In this document: piece after piece, positions 1-6,227 of the stretch
Layout: the number at the start of each line of letters is the position of its first letter
Position numbering within the stretch: the first letter of the stretch is position 1
Assembly (NCBI GenBank): GCA_023137075.1
Contig: JAGLQA010000299.1
Location: 1-7,571, forward strand
Reading direction: 5' to 3'
Length of the DNA: 7,571 bases
DNA from: Candidatus Aminicenantota bacterium
Lineage (GTDB): Bacteria; Acidobacteriota; Aminicenantia; UBA2199
The notes under the pieces: model-generated
Databases searched by the model: none
The model's input: the letters and a program-made list of their open reading frames with translations, nothing else
What the model was told of the DNA's origin: nothing
Made by a program: the position numbers and the translations under genes

Positions 1-283
1 TGCCATATTCATCAATACAGCCAGGGGCCCGTTGATGAACGAAGCGGATCTAACCGAAAAGCTCGAAAAGAACGAGTCCTTCGGCGCCGGCTTAGATGTG
101 TATGAGTTCGAACCCAGGGTGAACGAAGGGTTGACAAAACTAAAGAATGCGGTTTTGGTCCCCCATATCGGCAGCGCCACCTATAAAGCGCGGCTAGGAA
201 TGGCATCGATGACGGTAAACAGTGTCAAGCAGGCCCTTTCCGGCCAGATCCCCGACCATCTAATTCCGGAGTTAAAAAAATAA
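1..283 (+). CDS. D-2-hydroxyacid dehydrogenase (glyoxylate/hydroxypyruvate reductase type), C-terminal part
   Basis: This is the last 93 codons of a gene that enters from the left edge; the reading frame starts at base 2 and ends with TAA at 281-283. The translation begins inside the third family signature (FINTARGPLM, residues 3-12) and continues through AGLDVYEFEP (29-38) and VPHIGSAT (53-60). These hold the catalytic triad of the family: Arg8, Glu37 and His55 in fragment numbering. Such enzymes reduce 2-oxoacids to D-2-hydroxyacids with NAD(P)H in the cytosol. The GAGLDVYEFEP and PHIGSAT wording is closest to glyoxylate/hydroxypyruvate (glycerate) reductases, but the cofactor and substrate-loop parts lie outside the window, so the substrate is inferred. 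No ACT domain follows; the protein stops about 38 residues after the His. It converges with the DJ-1 gene on the other strand. Confidence 0.93.
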   Translation, partial: AIFINTARGPLMNEADLTEKLEKNESFGAGLDVYEFEPRVNEGLTKLKNAVLVPHIGSATYKARLGMASMTVNSVKQALSGQIPDHLIPELKK

Positions 284-376
284 ATCTACCCAAATTGCTC
301 CAGGCTGTTTTTTAACCCAAGAAAAAGGAAAAACACCGTGGCCAAAAAGAGCTCATAGTAATTAGAAAAAATTTAT

Positions 377-404
377 CATCATTCATTATTCATCATTCAT
401 AATT
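377..404. repeat. Two tandem copies of a 14-bp AT-rich unit
   Basis: Bases 377-390 and 391-404 are direct copies of CATCATTCATtATT with one mismatch (position 387 versus 401). They lie in the 120-bp spacer between the convergent dehydrogenase and DJ-1 genes, and the second copy touches the DJ-1 stop codon at 404-406. The rest of the spacer (284-376) shows no clear hairpin plus T-run terminator and no ORF. Function is unknown; it may be a simple replication-slippage repeat. Confidence 0.6.
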
Positions 405-955
405 TATCTTAGTTCCAGTGGTCCGGCTACTTCTTTTTCCTTTTCTTTACCGAAGAGAAGTTCGACAAGTTTGAGGGAAAATGTCAGGGCAGTTCCCGGG
501 CCCTGGGCGGTTATGCAGTTGCCATCCACTACCACCGGCTCAACCGCGGCATCTTTGTTCTCCAGGGTATCCACGCGGCCCGGGTGACAGGTGGCTTTTT
601 TACCTTCCAGGAGGCCATGAGGTTGAAACACCACCGCCGGAGAGGCGCATATAGCGGCATATAACCGGCCCGATTCTCTCTGGTCTTTCAACATCCGCAC
701 CAATTGGTCACAATCCCGAAGGTGTTCAGCACCCGGCATACCGCCGGGCAGCGCGATCAAATCATAGGTGTCGTCGGCGCATTCGGCAAGCAGTCGATCT
801 GCCACCAATTTGACGCCCTGTGAAGCGGTAATCTCCGGGCCGTCAACCGAAGCCGCGGTCACATCAGCCCCGGCCCTTCTCAAAATATCGATGATTGTTA
901 CAGCTTCTAATTCTTCACTGCCGTCCGCGATAGGGACCAGTACTTTTTTTAACAT
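404..955 (-). CDS. DJ-1/PfpI family protein, YajL-like
   Basis: This 183-aa cytosolic protein has the length expected of the DJ-1/YajL subfamily. Visible motifs are VLVPIADGSEELEAV at the N terminus with the conserved acidic residue at Glu17, the nucleophile elbow AAICASPAVVF with Cys103, the CHPG motif with His124, and ITAQGPGTA (148-156). These match the Glu18, Cys106 and His126 sites of human DJ-1 and the QGPGTA loop of E. coli YajL. The family is linked to oxidative and carbonyl stress; reported activities (chaperone, glyoxalase III, disputed deglycase) differ between members, so no reaction is assigned. The start is supported by AGGAG (complement of 961-965) five bases before ATG. It lies 45 bp downstream of serA on the same strand and has no promoter of its own that I can see, so it is probably co-transcribed with serA. 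Confidence 0.93.
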   Translation of the reverse strand: MLKKVLVPIADGSEELEAVTIIDILRRAGADVTAASVDGPEITASQGVKLVADRLLAECADDTYDLIALPGGMPGAEHLRDCDQLVRMLKDQRESGRLYAAICASPAVVFQPHGLLEGKKATCHPGRVDTLENKDAAVEPVVVDGNCITAQGPGTALTFSLKLVELLFGKEKEKEVAGPLELR

Positions 956-1000
956 GTTTTCTCCTTATATTGCGGAGTGATGGAATAGTGAAACTTAGCT

Positions 1001-1927
1001 CTATTTGTTAACCTGGAACGTTTTATCTCCGTTTTCGAAGAAATTGATGATCTGGTTACTCGCGGCAATACCGGAATTTACATTGGCTTCGGCAGTCTGG
1101 GCCCCCATCTTTTTGGGAGTGAAGTAATAGCGGCCGGGATATTTGCTTTCGATCTCCTTCGCGCAGTCAGGGGCCACATCGGCAATGTAACTGAAATCAC
1201 TTCGTTCCGCGAACATCTTCAGCAAGGAATCCTCACAGATGATCTCCTTGCGGGCCGGGTTGACCAATACGGCATTCTTCGGCATCTTAGACATCAGGTC
1301 AAAATTGATGGATTTATTGGTTTCCGGGTTGGCCGGTATGTGAAGGGATACGTACCGGCAGGTTTTGTAAAGTTCTTCCACCTTGTTGATACGGGTGATT
1401 TTGTCTTTTTCAAAAACCGCTTTGGGGAGATAGGGGTCAAAGGCGGCTACCTCCATGTCGAATCCCCGGGCGATGCGGGCTACGTGTTTTCCTACATTGC
1501 CATAGGCATGGAGTCCCAATTTTTTCCCTTTCAACTCGGTCCCGGATTTGCCGTTAAAACAGCCCCTTGCTAAGTAGACCATCATGCCAAATGCAAGCTC
1601 TGCCACGGCATTGGAATTCTGACCAGGGGTATTCATTACTACCACGTTGTGGTCCGTAGCGGACTGCAGGTCTACGTTATCGTACCCAGCGCCTGCACGC
1701 ACGACAATCTTTAAATTTTTTGCCGCGTCAAATAATTCGGGGGTTACTTTATCGCTCCTGACGATTAAGGCATCCACCTCAGCGGCAGCTTTTATCATGT
1801 CCGCGGGGTCCGGGTAGGATTCCAGCAGGACCAATTCGTAACCGGCATCTTTAATGATGCCGGCAATACTCTCCACTGCGGCTTTCGCAAAGGGTTTTAC
1901 GGTTGCTACTAAAACTTTCTTCGACAT
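1001..1927 (-). CDS. serA: D-3-phosphoglycerate dehydrogenase, short ACT-less type
   Basis: This 308-aa protein should oxidise 3-phosphoglycerate to phosphohydroxypyruvate, the first step of serine synthesis. It has the two-domain D-2-hydroxyacid dehydrogenase layout. VRAGAGYDNVDL (76-87) and MNTPGQNSNAVAE (98-110) are typical substrate-domain motifs of SerA. A Rossmann loop GLHAYGNVG (138-146) is followed by Asp164 (AAFDPY), which suggests NAD. LVNPARKE (221-228) keeps the catalytic Arg226. Unusually, the catalytic His position (normally TPHxG) is Lys272 in TPKKMGAQTAEA, and the usual Glu after the DV motif is absent (ADVAPDC, 249-255). From memory this signature is typical of a SerA subgroup in Bacteroidota, so it is a family trait rather than decay. 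There is no ACT domain, so serine feedback through one is unlikely. GAGGTGA (complement of 1931-1937) supports the start. No serC is visible. Confidence 0.88.
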   Translation of the reverse strand: MSKKVLVATVKPFAKAAVESIAGIIKDAGYELVLLESYPDPADMIKAAAEVDALIVRSDKVTPELFDAAKNLKIVVRAGAGYDNVDLQSATDHNVVVMNTPGQNSNAVAELAFGMMVYLARGCFNGKSGTELKGKKLGLHAYGNVGKHVARIARGFDMEVAAFDPYLPKAVFEKDKITRINKVEELYKTCRYVSLHIPANPETNKSINFDLMSKMPKNAVLVNPARKEIICEDSLLKMFAERSDFSYIADVAPDCAKEIESKYPGRYYFTPKKMGAQTAEANVNSGIAASNQIINFFENGDKTFQVNK

Positions 1928-1950
1928 ATTTCACCTCATTTATTTACGAA

Positions 1951-1964
1951 AAATTTTAAAATTT
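1951..1964. repeat. Perfect 14-bp AT palindrome in the serA leader
   Basis: AAATTTTAAAATTT reads the same on both strands and sits just downstream of the serA -10 box, over the expected transcription start. It could be an operator, but it is pure A/T and may be a chance product of the AT-rich spacer. Confidence 0.35.
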
Positions 1965-1965
1965 A

Positions 1966-1994
1966 ATATTAATTCAAGAAGTAATAATTGTCAA
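1966..1994 (-). promoter_or_regulatory. Sigma70-type promoter for serA and the DJ-1 gene
   Basis: On the minus strand a perfect -35 TTGACA (complement of 1989-1994) is followed after exactly 17 bp by TAATAT (complement of 1966-1971), a 4/6 match to the -10 consensus. The predicted start near 1959 gives a leader of about 30 bases ending in a strong Shine-Dalgarno. It lies in the AT-rich gap between serA and the methyltransferase gene upstream on the same strand, so serA has its own transcription. Confidence 0.6.
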
Positions 1995-1998
1995 ATAT

Positions 1999-2022
1999 AA
2001 AAAAAAACGACCTGAATCTCAG
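1999..2022 (-). terminator. Possible weak terminator after the methyltransferase operon
   Basis: In the minus-strand transcript CTGA-GAT-TCAG forms a 4-bp stem (complement of 2012-2022) overlapping the stop codon, followed after four bases by nine consecutive U (complement of 1999-2007). The U tract is good, but the stem is short for an intrinsic terminator. Confidence 0.25.
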
Positions 2023-2903
2023 CTAATCTTTTTAACCGAAAAAATGTAATCCTGGTAGCACAAAGTTTCTTTTCTACCGCACCATGAGCCATAATATATA
2101 GGTTCTAAGATTTCAAGATTGTTTTTGTTGTATAATTTCCTGGTATATTTTTCATCGTAAGCCACTGCATCACAAGGATTCTCTTTATCATTTACCCGGT
2201 CTCCCTTAAAATTGTACCGGAAGTAGAAAGAGCTCTGCTTTAATTCAATAAGCTTTAAAGATGTTTCATTCAGAAGAAACATCGTAATCAAACATCTGCC
2301 TCCCTTTTTTAATACCCGGCAAATTTCGGAAAGATAATTCTCAATTTCCGGACGCAGCATATGGGTAAATACGGAAGTTAAAAATATAAAATCAAAAGAT
2401 TCGTCTTTATAAAGAAACCGATATTCGGACGCTTTATATTTTCCTTTCGGATTGTAAGCCTCATTGTAGACATTAGCTAACTGAAACCGAAAATTCGGAT
2501 ACAGTGGGGTGATGTTTTTTTTGCACCACCTGATGCCATCGGTAACTATATCGATTCCTTCGTAGCTACCTCCGTTTTTTAGATAACCTGTTAAAGGTAC
2601 CGCCATCCTACCTATTCCACAGCCCACATCTAAAACTCTATCCCCGGGTTTAAGCCCGGCTATTTCTATAAAATGACCGAGAAGTTTCTCCCCAATTGCC
2701 TTAAAATCCCCGGCACCGACAAAAAGCATCCATTTCGGCGGAGTTAACCGGGACCTTTTGCCCGTTAATAGCTCAATCTTATCGGGAATAAAATGAAATC
2801 CCCTTTTTAAAATAGATACGAAGGGCTTGAACAGTGCGTAATAAAGCTTTCTTGCTTCCGGTTTCCATGACGTTGGTATAAATCGTTTAATGGCTTTCTG
2901 CAT
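2019..2903 (-). CDS. Class I SAM-dependent methyltransferase
   Basis: This is a 294-aa protein if started at the ATG at 2901-2903 (299 aa from the ATG at 2916-2918). In the longer numbering, SAM-binding motif I is RVLDVGCGIGR (94-104), the acidic ribose-binding residue is Asp123 in EGIDIV, the motif IV region is FDFIFLTSVFTHM (175-187), and the post-core is RVLKKGGRCLITMF (201-214). The C terminus carries YGSWCGRKETLCYQD (276-290), a Gly-Arg...Gln-Asp ending seen in methyltransferases of surface-glycan clusters. The acceptor is unknown; methylation of a sugar or glycan is inferred from the neighbouring methyltransferase and glycosyltransferase. It lies 55 bp after the other methyltransferase gene on the same strand (40 bp if the longer start is used). 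Its base composition is clearly AT-richer than serA or the glycosyltransferase (some 60-bp stretches near 27-37% GC by hand count), suggesting separate acquisition. Confidence 0.88.
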   Translation of the reverse strand: MQKAIKRFIPTSWKPEARKLYYALFKPFVSILKRGFHFIPDKIELLTGKRSRLTPPKWMLFVGAGDFKAIGEKLLGHFIEIAGLKPGDRVLDVGCGIGRMAVPLTGYLKNGGSYEGIDIVTDGIRWCKKNITPLYPNFRFQLANVYNEAYNPKGKYKASEYRFLYKDESFDFIFLTSVFTHMLRPEIENYLSEICRVLKKGGRCLITMFLLNETSLKLIELKQSSFYFRYNFKGDRVNDKENPCDAVAYDEKYTRKLYNKNNLEILEPIYYGSWCGRKETLCYQDYIFSVKKIS

Positions 2904-2912
2904 AATATTAAA

Positions 2913-2916
2913 CTCC
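2913..2916 (-). promoter_or_regulatory. Shine-Dalgarno deciding the start of the first methyltransferase
   Basis: GGAG (complement of 2913-2916) lies nine bases before the ATG at 2901-2903 and overlaps the upstream in-frame ATG at 2916-2918. No purine-rich site precedes that upstream ATG. The internal start (protein beginning MQKAIKRF) is therefore preferred. Confidence 0.55.
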
Positions 2917-2958
2917 ATCTAATCTTGATCAGGATTATTACTTTTCATAGAAAGAAAT

Positions 2959-4134
2959 TTAAGGAGATAGTACGTATATATCCTGAGCACCGGAAAATCC
3001 TAAGATATCGAATGTGGCCAATTGATTCCGCAGTTGCCCCCCGGGCAGACAGGCCAGAGTATTCCAGTCTTTGAAGAGGGTCTTGCTTGCATATTCCGGC
3101 ATATGGGCGGTAAAGTATTGATTGCTGCCGGCCACGGAGTGTGAACCTTTATATGATTTGGTATAACCGGTTATCATCAGGTCTTCATAGGATTCGGAAC
3201 TCTTTCGCCAGAATTCGTATAAATAGGCCATGCCGTGCAGCGAAATTACCAGAATACCCCCACTCTTTAAAATACGTTTAAACTCGGTCAACCATTTTTG
3301 CTGGCTTGGCAGGGGGAGGTGAGTGAAGACTGACACTAAATAGATCAGGTCAAATTTACGGTCTTCTACGGGTAAGGGCGGATCGAATTCGTTTTTGATA
3401 AACGTGATTTCCGGGGGTAAATGTTGTTTCGCCCAGGCGATTAATTCTTCATTGTAATCGGCTCCGAAAATGCTGCGGGTCGGATCGTCCGCATAAAAGC
3501 CGCGAATCAAACGCCCGGAACCACAACCGAAATCCAGGATGGTACGCATCTTTTCAAAAGGGATGCCCAGTTCGCTAAGAACCTGTTTGAGTTTATAAAC
3601 GCCCCTGGGAACGGAACGCAGGTAGACATCCGGTTCCCGGTGGCCCTGGGTGAGAAATATAATATCCGGCGGGGGGATGGTTACATCACGGCTTTTCTCA
3701 ACCAGTTCCTTTTCAAATTTGCTCAAAGCGGTTAAATATGAAAGCTCTAAGTTTCCTAAATAAATACCGGAGCTATTCCGGTATTCTATATAGAATTCGA
3801 AAACATCGTTAAAGGGTGAAAGAGGTACTTCGATATCGACGGTAATACGTTTGCGGCTGTCTTTCTTACCGGGTTTGACTTCGCCTAAGAAAACGCCCCG
3901 GGAATAAACCTTGATCCAACGGATCCGGTTTTTTTTAGGCGAAATAAAGTCACCTGAAAAATGTACCCTGCCCTCATCCCGGCAGGTATGTAGATTTACG
4001 ATTCGAATATTGGCGTCGAATACCGTGCCTGGAGGCAGGTGTTTTTTCTTTTTTACCTTGCAGTAAATTTTCCGGCAAATCGTGGAAAAGGGCATTCTAC
4101 TTATTCGTTTTAGTCTTTCGATTGTTGTTTCCAT
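2959..4134 (-). CDS. SAM-dependent methyltransferase with N-terminal beta-sandwich-like domain
   Basis: This 391-aa protein has two parts. Residues 1-35 are basic and helical. Residues 36-135 look like a beta-rich module (IRWIKVYSRGVFLGEV, ITVDIEVPL, VFEFYIEYRN) whose G-x-I...V-x-LG pattern resembles the Ig-like accessory domains fused to surface-glycan enzymes. Residues 155-391 are a class I methyltransferase: motif I TILDFGCGSGRLIRGF (198-213), acidic Asp226 in FGADYNEE, motif IV FDLIYLVSVFTHLP (261-274) and post-core RILKSGGILVISLH (287-300). The segment DVYLRSVPRGVYKLKQVL before motif I is typical of this methyltransferase group. The substrate is unknown; a glycan is inferred from context. 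The ATG at 4132-4134 has no strong Shine-Dalgarno; a later ATG at 4093-4095 is no better. It is the first gene of the minus-strand arm, diverging from the coiled-coil gene. Confidence 0.88.
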   Translation of the reverse strand: METTIERLKRISRMPFSTICRKIYCKVKKKKHLPPGTVFDANIRIVNLHTCRDEGRVHFSGDFISPKKNRIRWIKVYSRGVFLGEVKPGKKDSRKRITVDIEVPLSPFNDVFEFYIEYRNSSGIYLGNLELSYLTALSKFEKELVEKSRDVTIPPPDIIFLTQGHREPDVYLRSVPRGVYKLKQVLSELGIPFEKMRTILDFGCGSGRLIRGFYADDPTRSIFGADYNEELIAWAKQHLPPEITFIKNEFDPPLPVEDRKFDLIYLVSVFTHLPLPSQQKWLTEFKRILKSGGILVISLHGMAYLYEFWRKSSESYEDLMITGYTKSYKGSHSVAGSNQYFTAHMPEYASKTLFKDWNTLACLPGGQLRNQLATFDILGFSGAQDIYVLSP

Positions 4135-4191
4135 TATGTACCGAGCCCTGGTTACTGAAATATTAATAGAAAGCTGTTGTTACTAAAACCT

Positions 4192-4220
4192 ATTGTACAC
4201 CAAAAAGACGGATAATTCAA
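4192..4220 (-). promoter_or_regulatory. Sigma70-type promoter for the methyltransferase arm
   Basis: The minus strand reads TTGAAT (complement of 4215-4220, 4/6) then exactly 17 bp and TACAAT (complement of 4192-4197, 5/6). Transcription from about 4185 would give a leader of about 50 bases before the ATG at 4134. It is the better of the two promoters in the divergent spacer. Confidence 0.55.
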
Positions 4221-4229
4221 TGATTTGGG

Positions 4230-4258
4230 TTGCTTAAAGCGTTAAATAATGATACTAT
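4230..4258 (+). promoter_or_regulatory. Candidate promoter for the coiled-coil/glycosyltransferase arm
   Basis: TTGCTT (4230-4235) and TACTAT (4253-4258) are separated by 17 bp, giving 3/6 and 4/6 matches to consensus. Position and strand fit the gene starting at 4289. A perfect inverted repeat CTGAAA-T-TTTCAG follows at 4264-4276, inside the predicted short leader, and could be an operator. Confidence 0.35.
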
Positions 4259-4263
4259 TTCAC

Positions 4264-4276
4264 CTGAAATTTTCAG
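4264..4276. repeat. Inverted repeat in the leader of the coiled-coil gene
   Basis: CTGAAA and TTTCAG are perfect 6-bp arms around one base. The site lies between the candidate -10 box and the ATG at 4289. A regulator-binding role is possible but unproven. Confidence 0.35.
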
Positions 4277-4288
4277 CGGATAAGAAAA

Positions 4289-4777
4289 ATGGAAAAAGAA
4301 AAAATAGCAGCGCAAATAAAAGACGCGAAGGACGAAATTTTCCGGAGCATAGAAGAAAAAGAGAGTATCAAAAAATTAGTGAAGAGCGAAATAGACCGGG
4401 ATTTTCATATCGATCCCTGGGAACTCTCTCACAGGGAACTGGATAACCTGATGGGCCGCCGCCTATCTTTTTTAAACGACGATAGCGATCCTACGCCCGA
4501 TCCGGCAAATATAACCTCTCACCGGAAAATATTGGGAAAACCGATCGTTTTTGTGAAACGAATCATCATGAAACTGGCCGGCGCCTATACCAATTCCATA
4601 TTGGAAAAACAAAGACGGTTTAATGATCAATTGGTGGCATTTCACCTGGCTGCATTTGTTCGTTTCCAATATAATGAAAAAAAGATAAAAGAGTTAGAAG
4701 AACGCATCAAGGATTTTGAAGACGACCGGGAACTGCTCTTAGATGAGCTGAAAAATATACGGAGAAAAATCGATTAA
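4289..4777 (+). CDS. Hypothetical helical/coiled-coil protein of a glycan cluster
   Basis: This is a 162-aa soluble protein with no signal peptide and no membrane span. Residues 1-38 are a charged helix. Residues 41-62 (IDPWELSHRELDNLMGRRLS...) and 75-112 (ITSHRKILGKPIVFVKRII..., then EKQRRFNDQ) form a conserved-looking core. Residues 127-162 (EKKIKELEERIKDFEDDREL...) are a heptad-like coiled coil. From memory, a similar 'SHR-lG-iv-K...Q--FN' block often forms the N-terminal region of glycosyltransferases and methyltransferases in polysaccharide loci; here it stands alone. A scaffold or partner role for the glycosyltransferase encoded 20 bp downstream is an inference. The start has only a weak purine-rich leader. 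It is the first gene of the plus-strand arm behind the divergent promoter region. Confidence 0.75.
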   Translation: MEKEKIAAQIKDAKDEIFRSIEEKESIKKLVKSEIDRDFHIDPWELSHRELDNLMGRRLSFLNDDSDPTPDPANITSHRKILGKPIVFVKRIIMKLAGAYTNSILEKQRRFNDQLVAFHLAAFVRFQYNEKKIKELEERIKDFEDDRELLLDELKNIRRKID

Positions 4778-4797
4778 CCGCGTTCACCGCAGGAAAA

Positions 4798-6210
4798 ATG
4801 AATAAACAAGCCTTAGAACAAGTCAAAGAAAAAATCGCAAACTCTCCGAAAAAATCAGTGGAGATCGTCAATGAACATTACCGGGAATTATCGGCAGTGG
4901 AGATCAATCAACTATTTTTCTCGATCCTGGTAAAAACCGGCCGGGAGAACAATACCGCGCTGTTTCAGCCCTTAATGCCGGGTATCCTGCAATTTCTCAA
5001 GGAGAAGGCCGGGCTGCAGGCGGCTTACAACCTGCTGCTGCGCATTGAAACAGCCCTGGGTATCAGGAAACCCACCCTGGCCATCTATGACCACACCTTT
5101 CATATCATCGGCGGCGGTGAGAAATACGGTTTCACCGTGGCCCACGCACTGCAGGACATGTTTGATATCACCATCCTGGCCAATAAAGAGGTCACACACA
5201 AAAATATATCGGATTGGTATCATCTGGACCTGTCAAAGTGCAAGATCAAGATCATACCCATTCCCTTTTTCGATCAATTTGACCCGGTTAATTTAGACCC
5301 GGGCCGGGTGACCCGGAGAGTCGAAAATCCCTTTCATATTATCGGAAAAGAGAGCGGCAGCTTCGATTTTTTCATAAACAACGGCATGAATGAGATGGTT
5401 TATCCTCTCTCAAATGTCTCCTTTATCATCTGTCATTTCCCGGAAAGGAGGCCTACAAGTTATTTTTATGCCGATAATTATAGTTATATAATATATAATA
5501 GTAAATATACGTCAGACTGGATCGAAAAAAAATGGAAGTTTTCTCCTCATAAACACATATATCCGCCGGTGGATATGGAACCGGAGGAGAAAGAACTAGA
5601 AAAGGAAAACATCATCCTTTCCGTGGCCCGGTTTGAAACCGGCGGCAGTAAAAAACAGGTGGAAATGGTCCGCACCTTCAGGAAACTTTGCATACGAATG
5701 CCCGACCGTTTAAAAGGGTGGAAATTGGTATTGGTTGGCGGCAGTCATGAAGGTAATCCCTATTTGCAGAAGATACGCGATCTCCTGAAGGCGCCCGGTA
5801 CCGAGAACATCGAATTAAAGGTGAACATACCCGGCGACGAATTGAAAAACCTGTATAAAAAGGCGAAAATTTTCTGGCACCTCTGCGGTCTCGATCAAGC
5901 GGATCCGGCATTGGTGGAGCATTTCGGCATGACCATTGTAGAAGCCATGCAGAACAAATTGGCGCCCATCGTTTTTGACGGCGGCGGTCAGAGAGAGATC
6001 GTGGACCAGGATAAATCCGGTTTCCGCGTCACCACCTCCGCCGAATTGATCAAGTACACCCTGCGTTTAATCGAAAATCCCGGCCTGCAAATGAAAATAA
6101 GCCAAAATGCCTTTGTCCGCAGTAAGCGATTTAACCGGGAACGTTTTGAAAGGGAAGTGAAGGAATATTTCACCGGTCTTTTGGACCAATACAAAGGCCG
6201 GAACCAATGA
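4798..6210 (+). CDS. Glycosyltransferase family 4-like protein (GT-B fold)
   Basis: This 470-aa protein should transfer a sugar from a nucleotide-sugar donor, probably at the cytoplasmic face during surface-glycan assembly. Residues 1-90 are an additional helical region not part of the GT-B core (MNKQALEQVKEKIANS..., RELSAVEINQLFFSIL). The acceptor-side Rossmann domain starts at TLAIYDHTFHIIGGGEKYG (93-111), with the Gly-rich loop. ICHFPERR (211-218) and YIIYNSKYTSDWI (230-242) match Alg11-like GT4 proteins. The donor-side domain starts at NIILSVARFE (271-280), followed by LVLVGGS (310-316). EHFGMTIVE (374-382) is the E-x7-E motif that contacts the donor, and GGGQREIV (395-402) follows. The donor and acceptor cannot be read from the sequence. 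The ATG follows AGGAAAA at short spacing. The next gene starts 17 bp downstream, so co-transcription is likely. The stretch around 5461-5515 is locally AT-rich. Confidence 0.9.
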   Translation: MNKQALEQVKEKIANSPKKSVEIVNEHYRELSAVEINQLFFSILVKTGRENNTALFQPLMPGILQFLKEKAGLQAAYNLLLRIETALGIRKPTLAIYDHTFHIIGGGEKYGFTVAHALQDMFDITILANKEVTHKNISDWYHLDLSKCKIKIIPIPFFDQFDPVNLDPGRVTRRVENPFHIIGKESGSFDFFINNGMNEMVYPLSNVSFIICHFPERRPTSYFYADNYSYIIYNSKYTSDWIEKKWKFSPHKHIYPPVDMEPEEKELEKENIILSVARFETGGSKKQVEMVRTFRKLCIRMPDRLKGWKLVLVGGSHEGNPYLQKIRDLLKAPGTENIELKVNIPGDELKNLYKKAKIFWHLCGLDQADPALVEHFGMTIVEAMQNKLAPIVFDGGGQREIVDQDKSGFRVTTSAELIKYTLRLIENPGLQMKISQNAFVRSKRFNRERFEREVKEYFTGLLDQYKGRNQ

Positions 6211-6227
6211 TACGATAAAGTAATACC

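Noticed and set aside
768..980. 70-aa plus-strand open frame over the DJ-1 gene start
   Set aside because: Antisense shadow of a gene with all family motifs and a good ribosome-binding site; serine/alanine-rich product without features.
2019..2918. AT-rich methyltransferase as a pseudogene
   Set aside because: The frame is intact from start to stop with all SAM-binding motifs and a complete C terminus, so low GC alone is better explained by transfer.
4249..4446. Open frame overlapping the start of the coiled-coil gene in another frame
   Set aside because: Its product is an arginine/lysine-rich, low-complexity shadow of the coiled-coil gene; the 4289 frame has coherent helical structure and continues to an operon-like junction with the glycosyltransferase.
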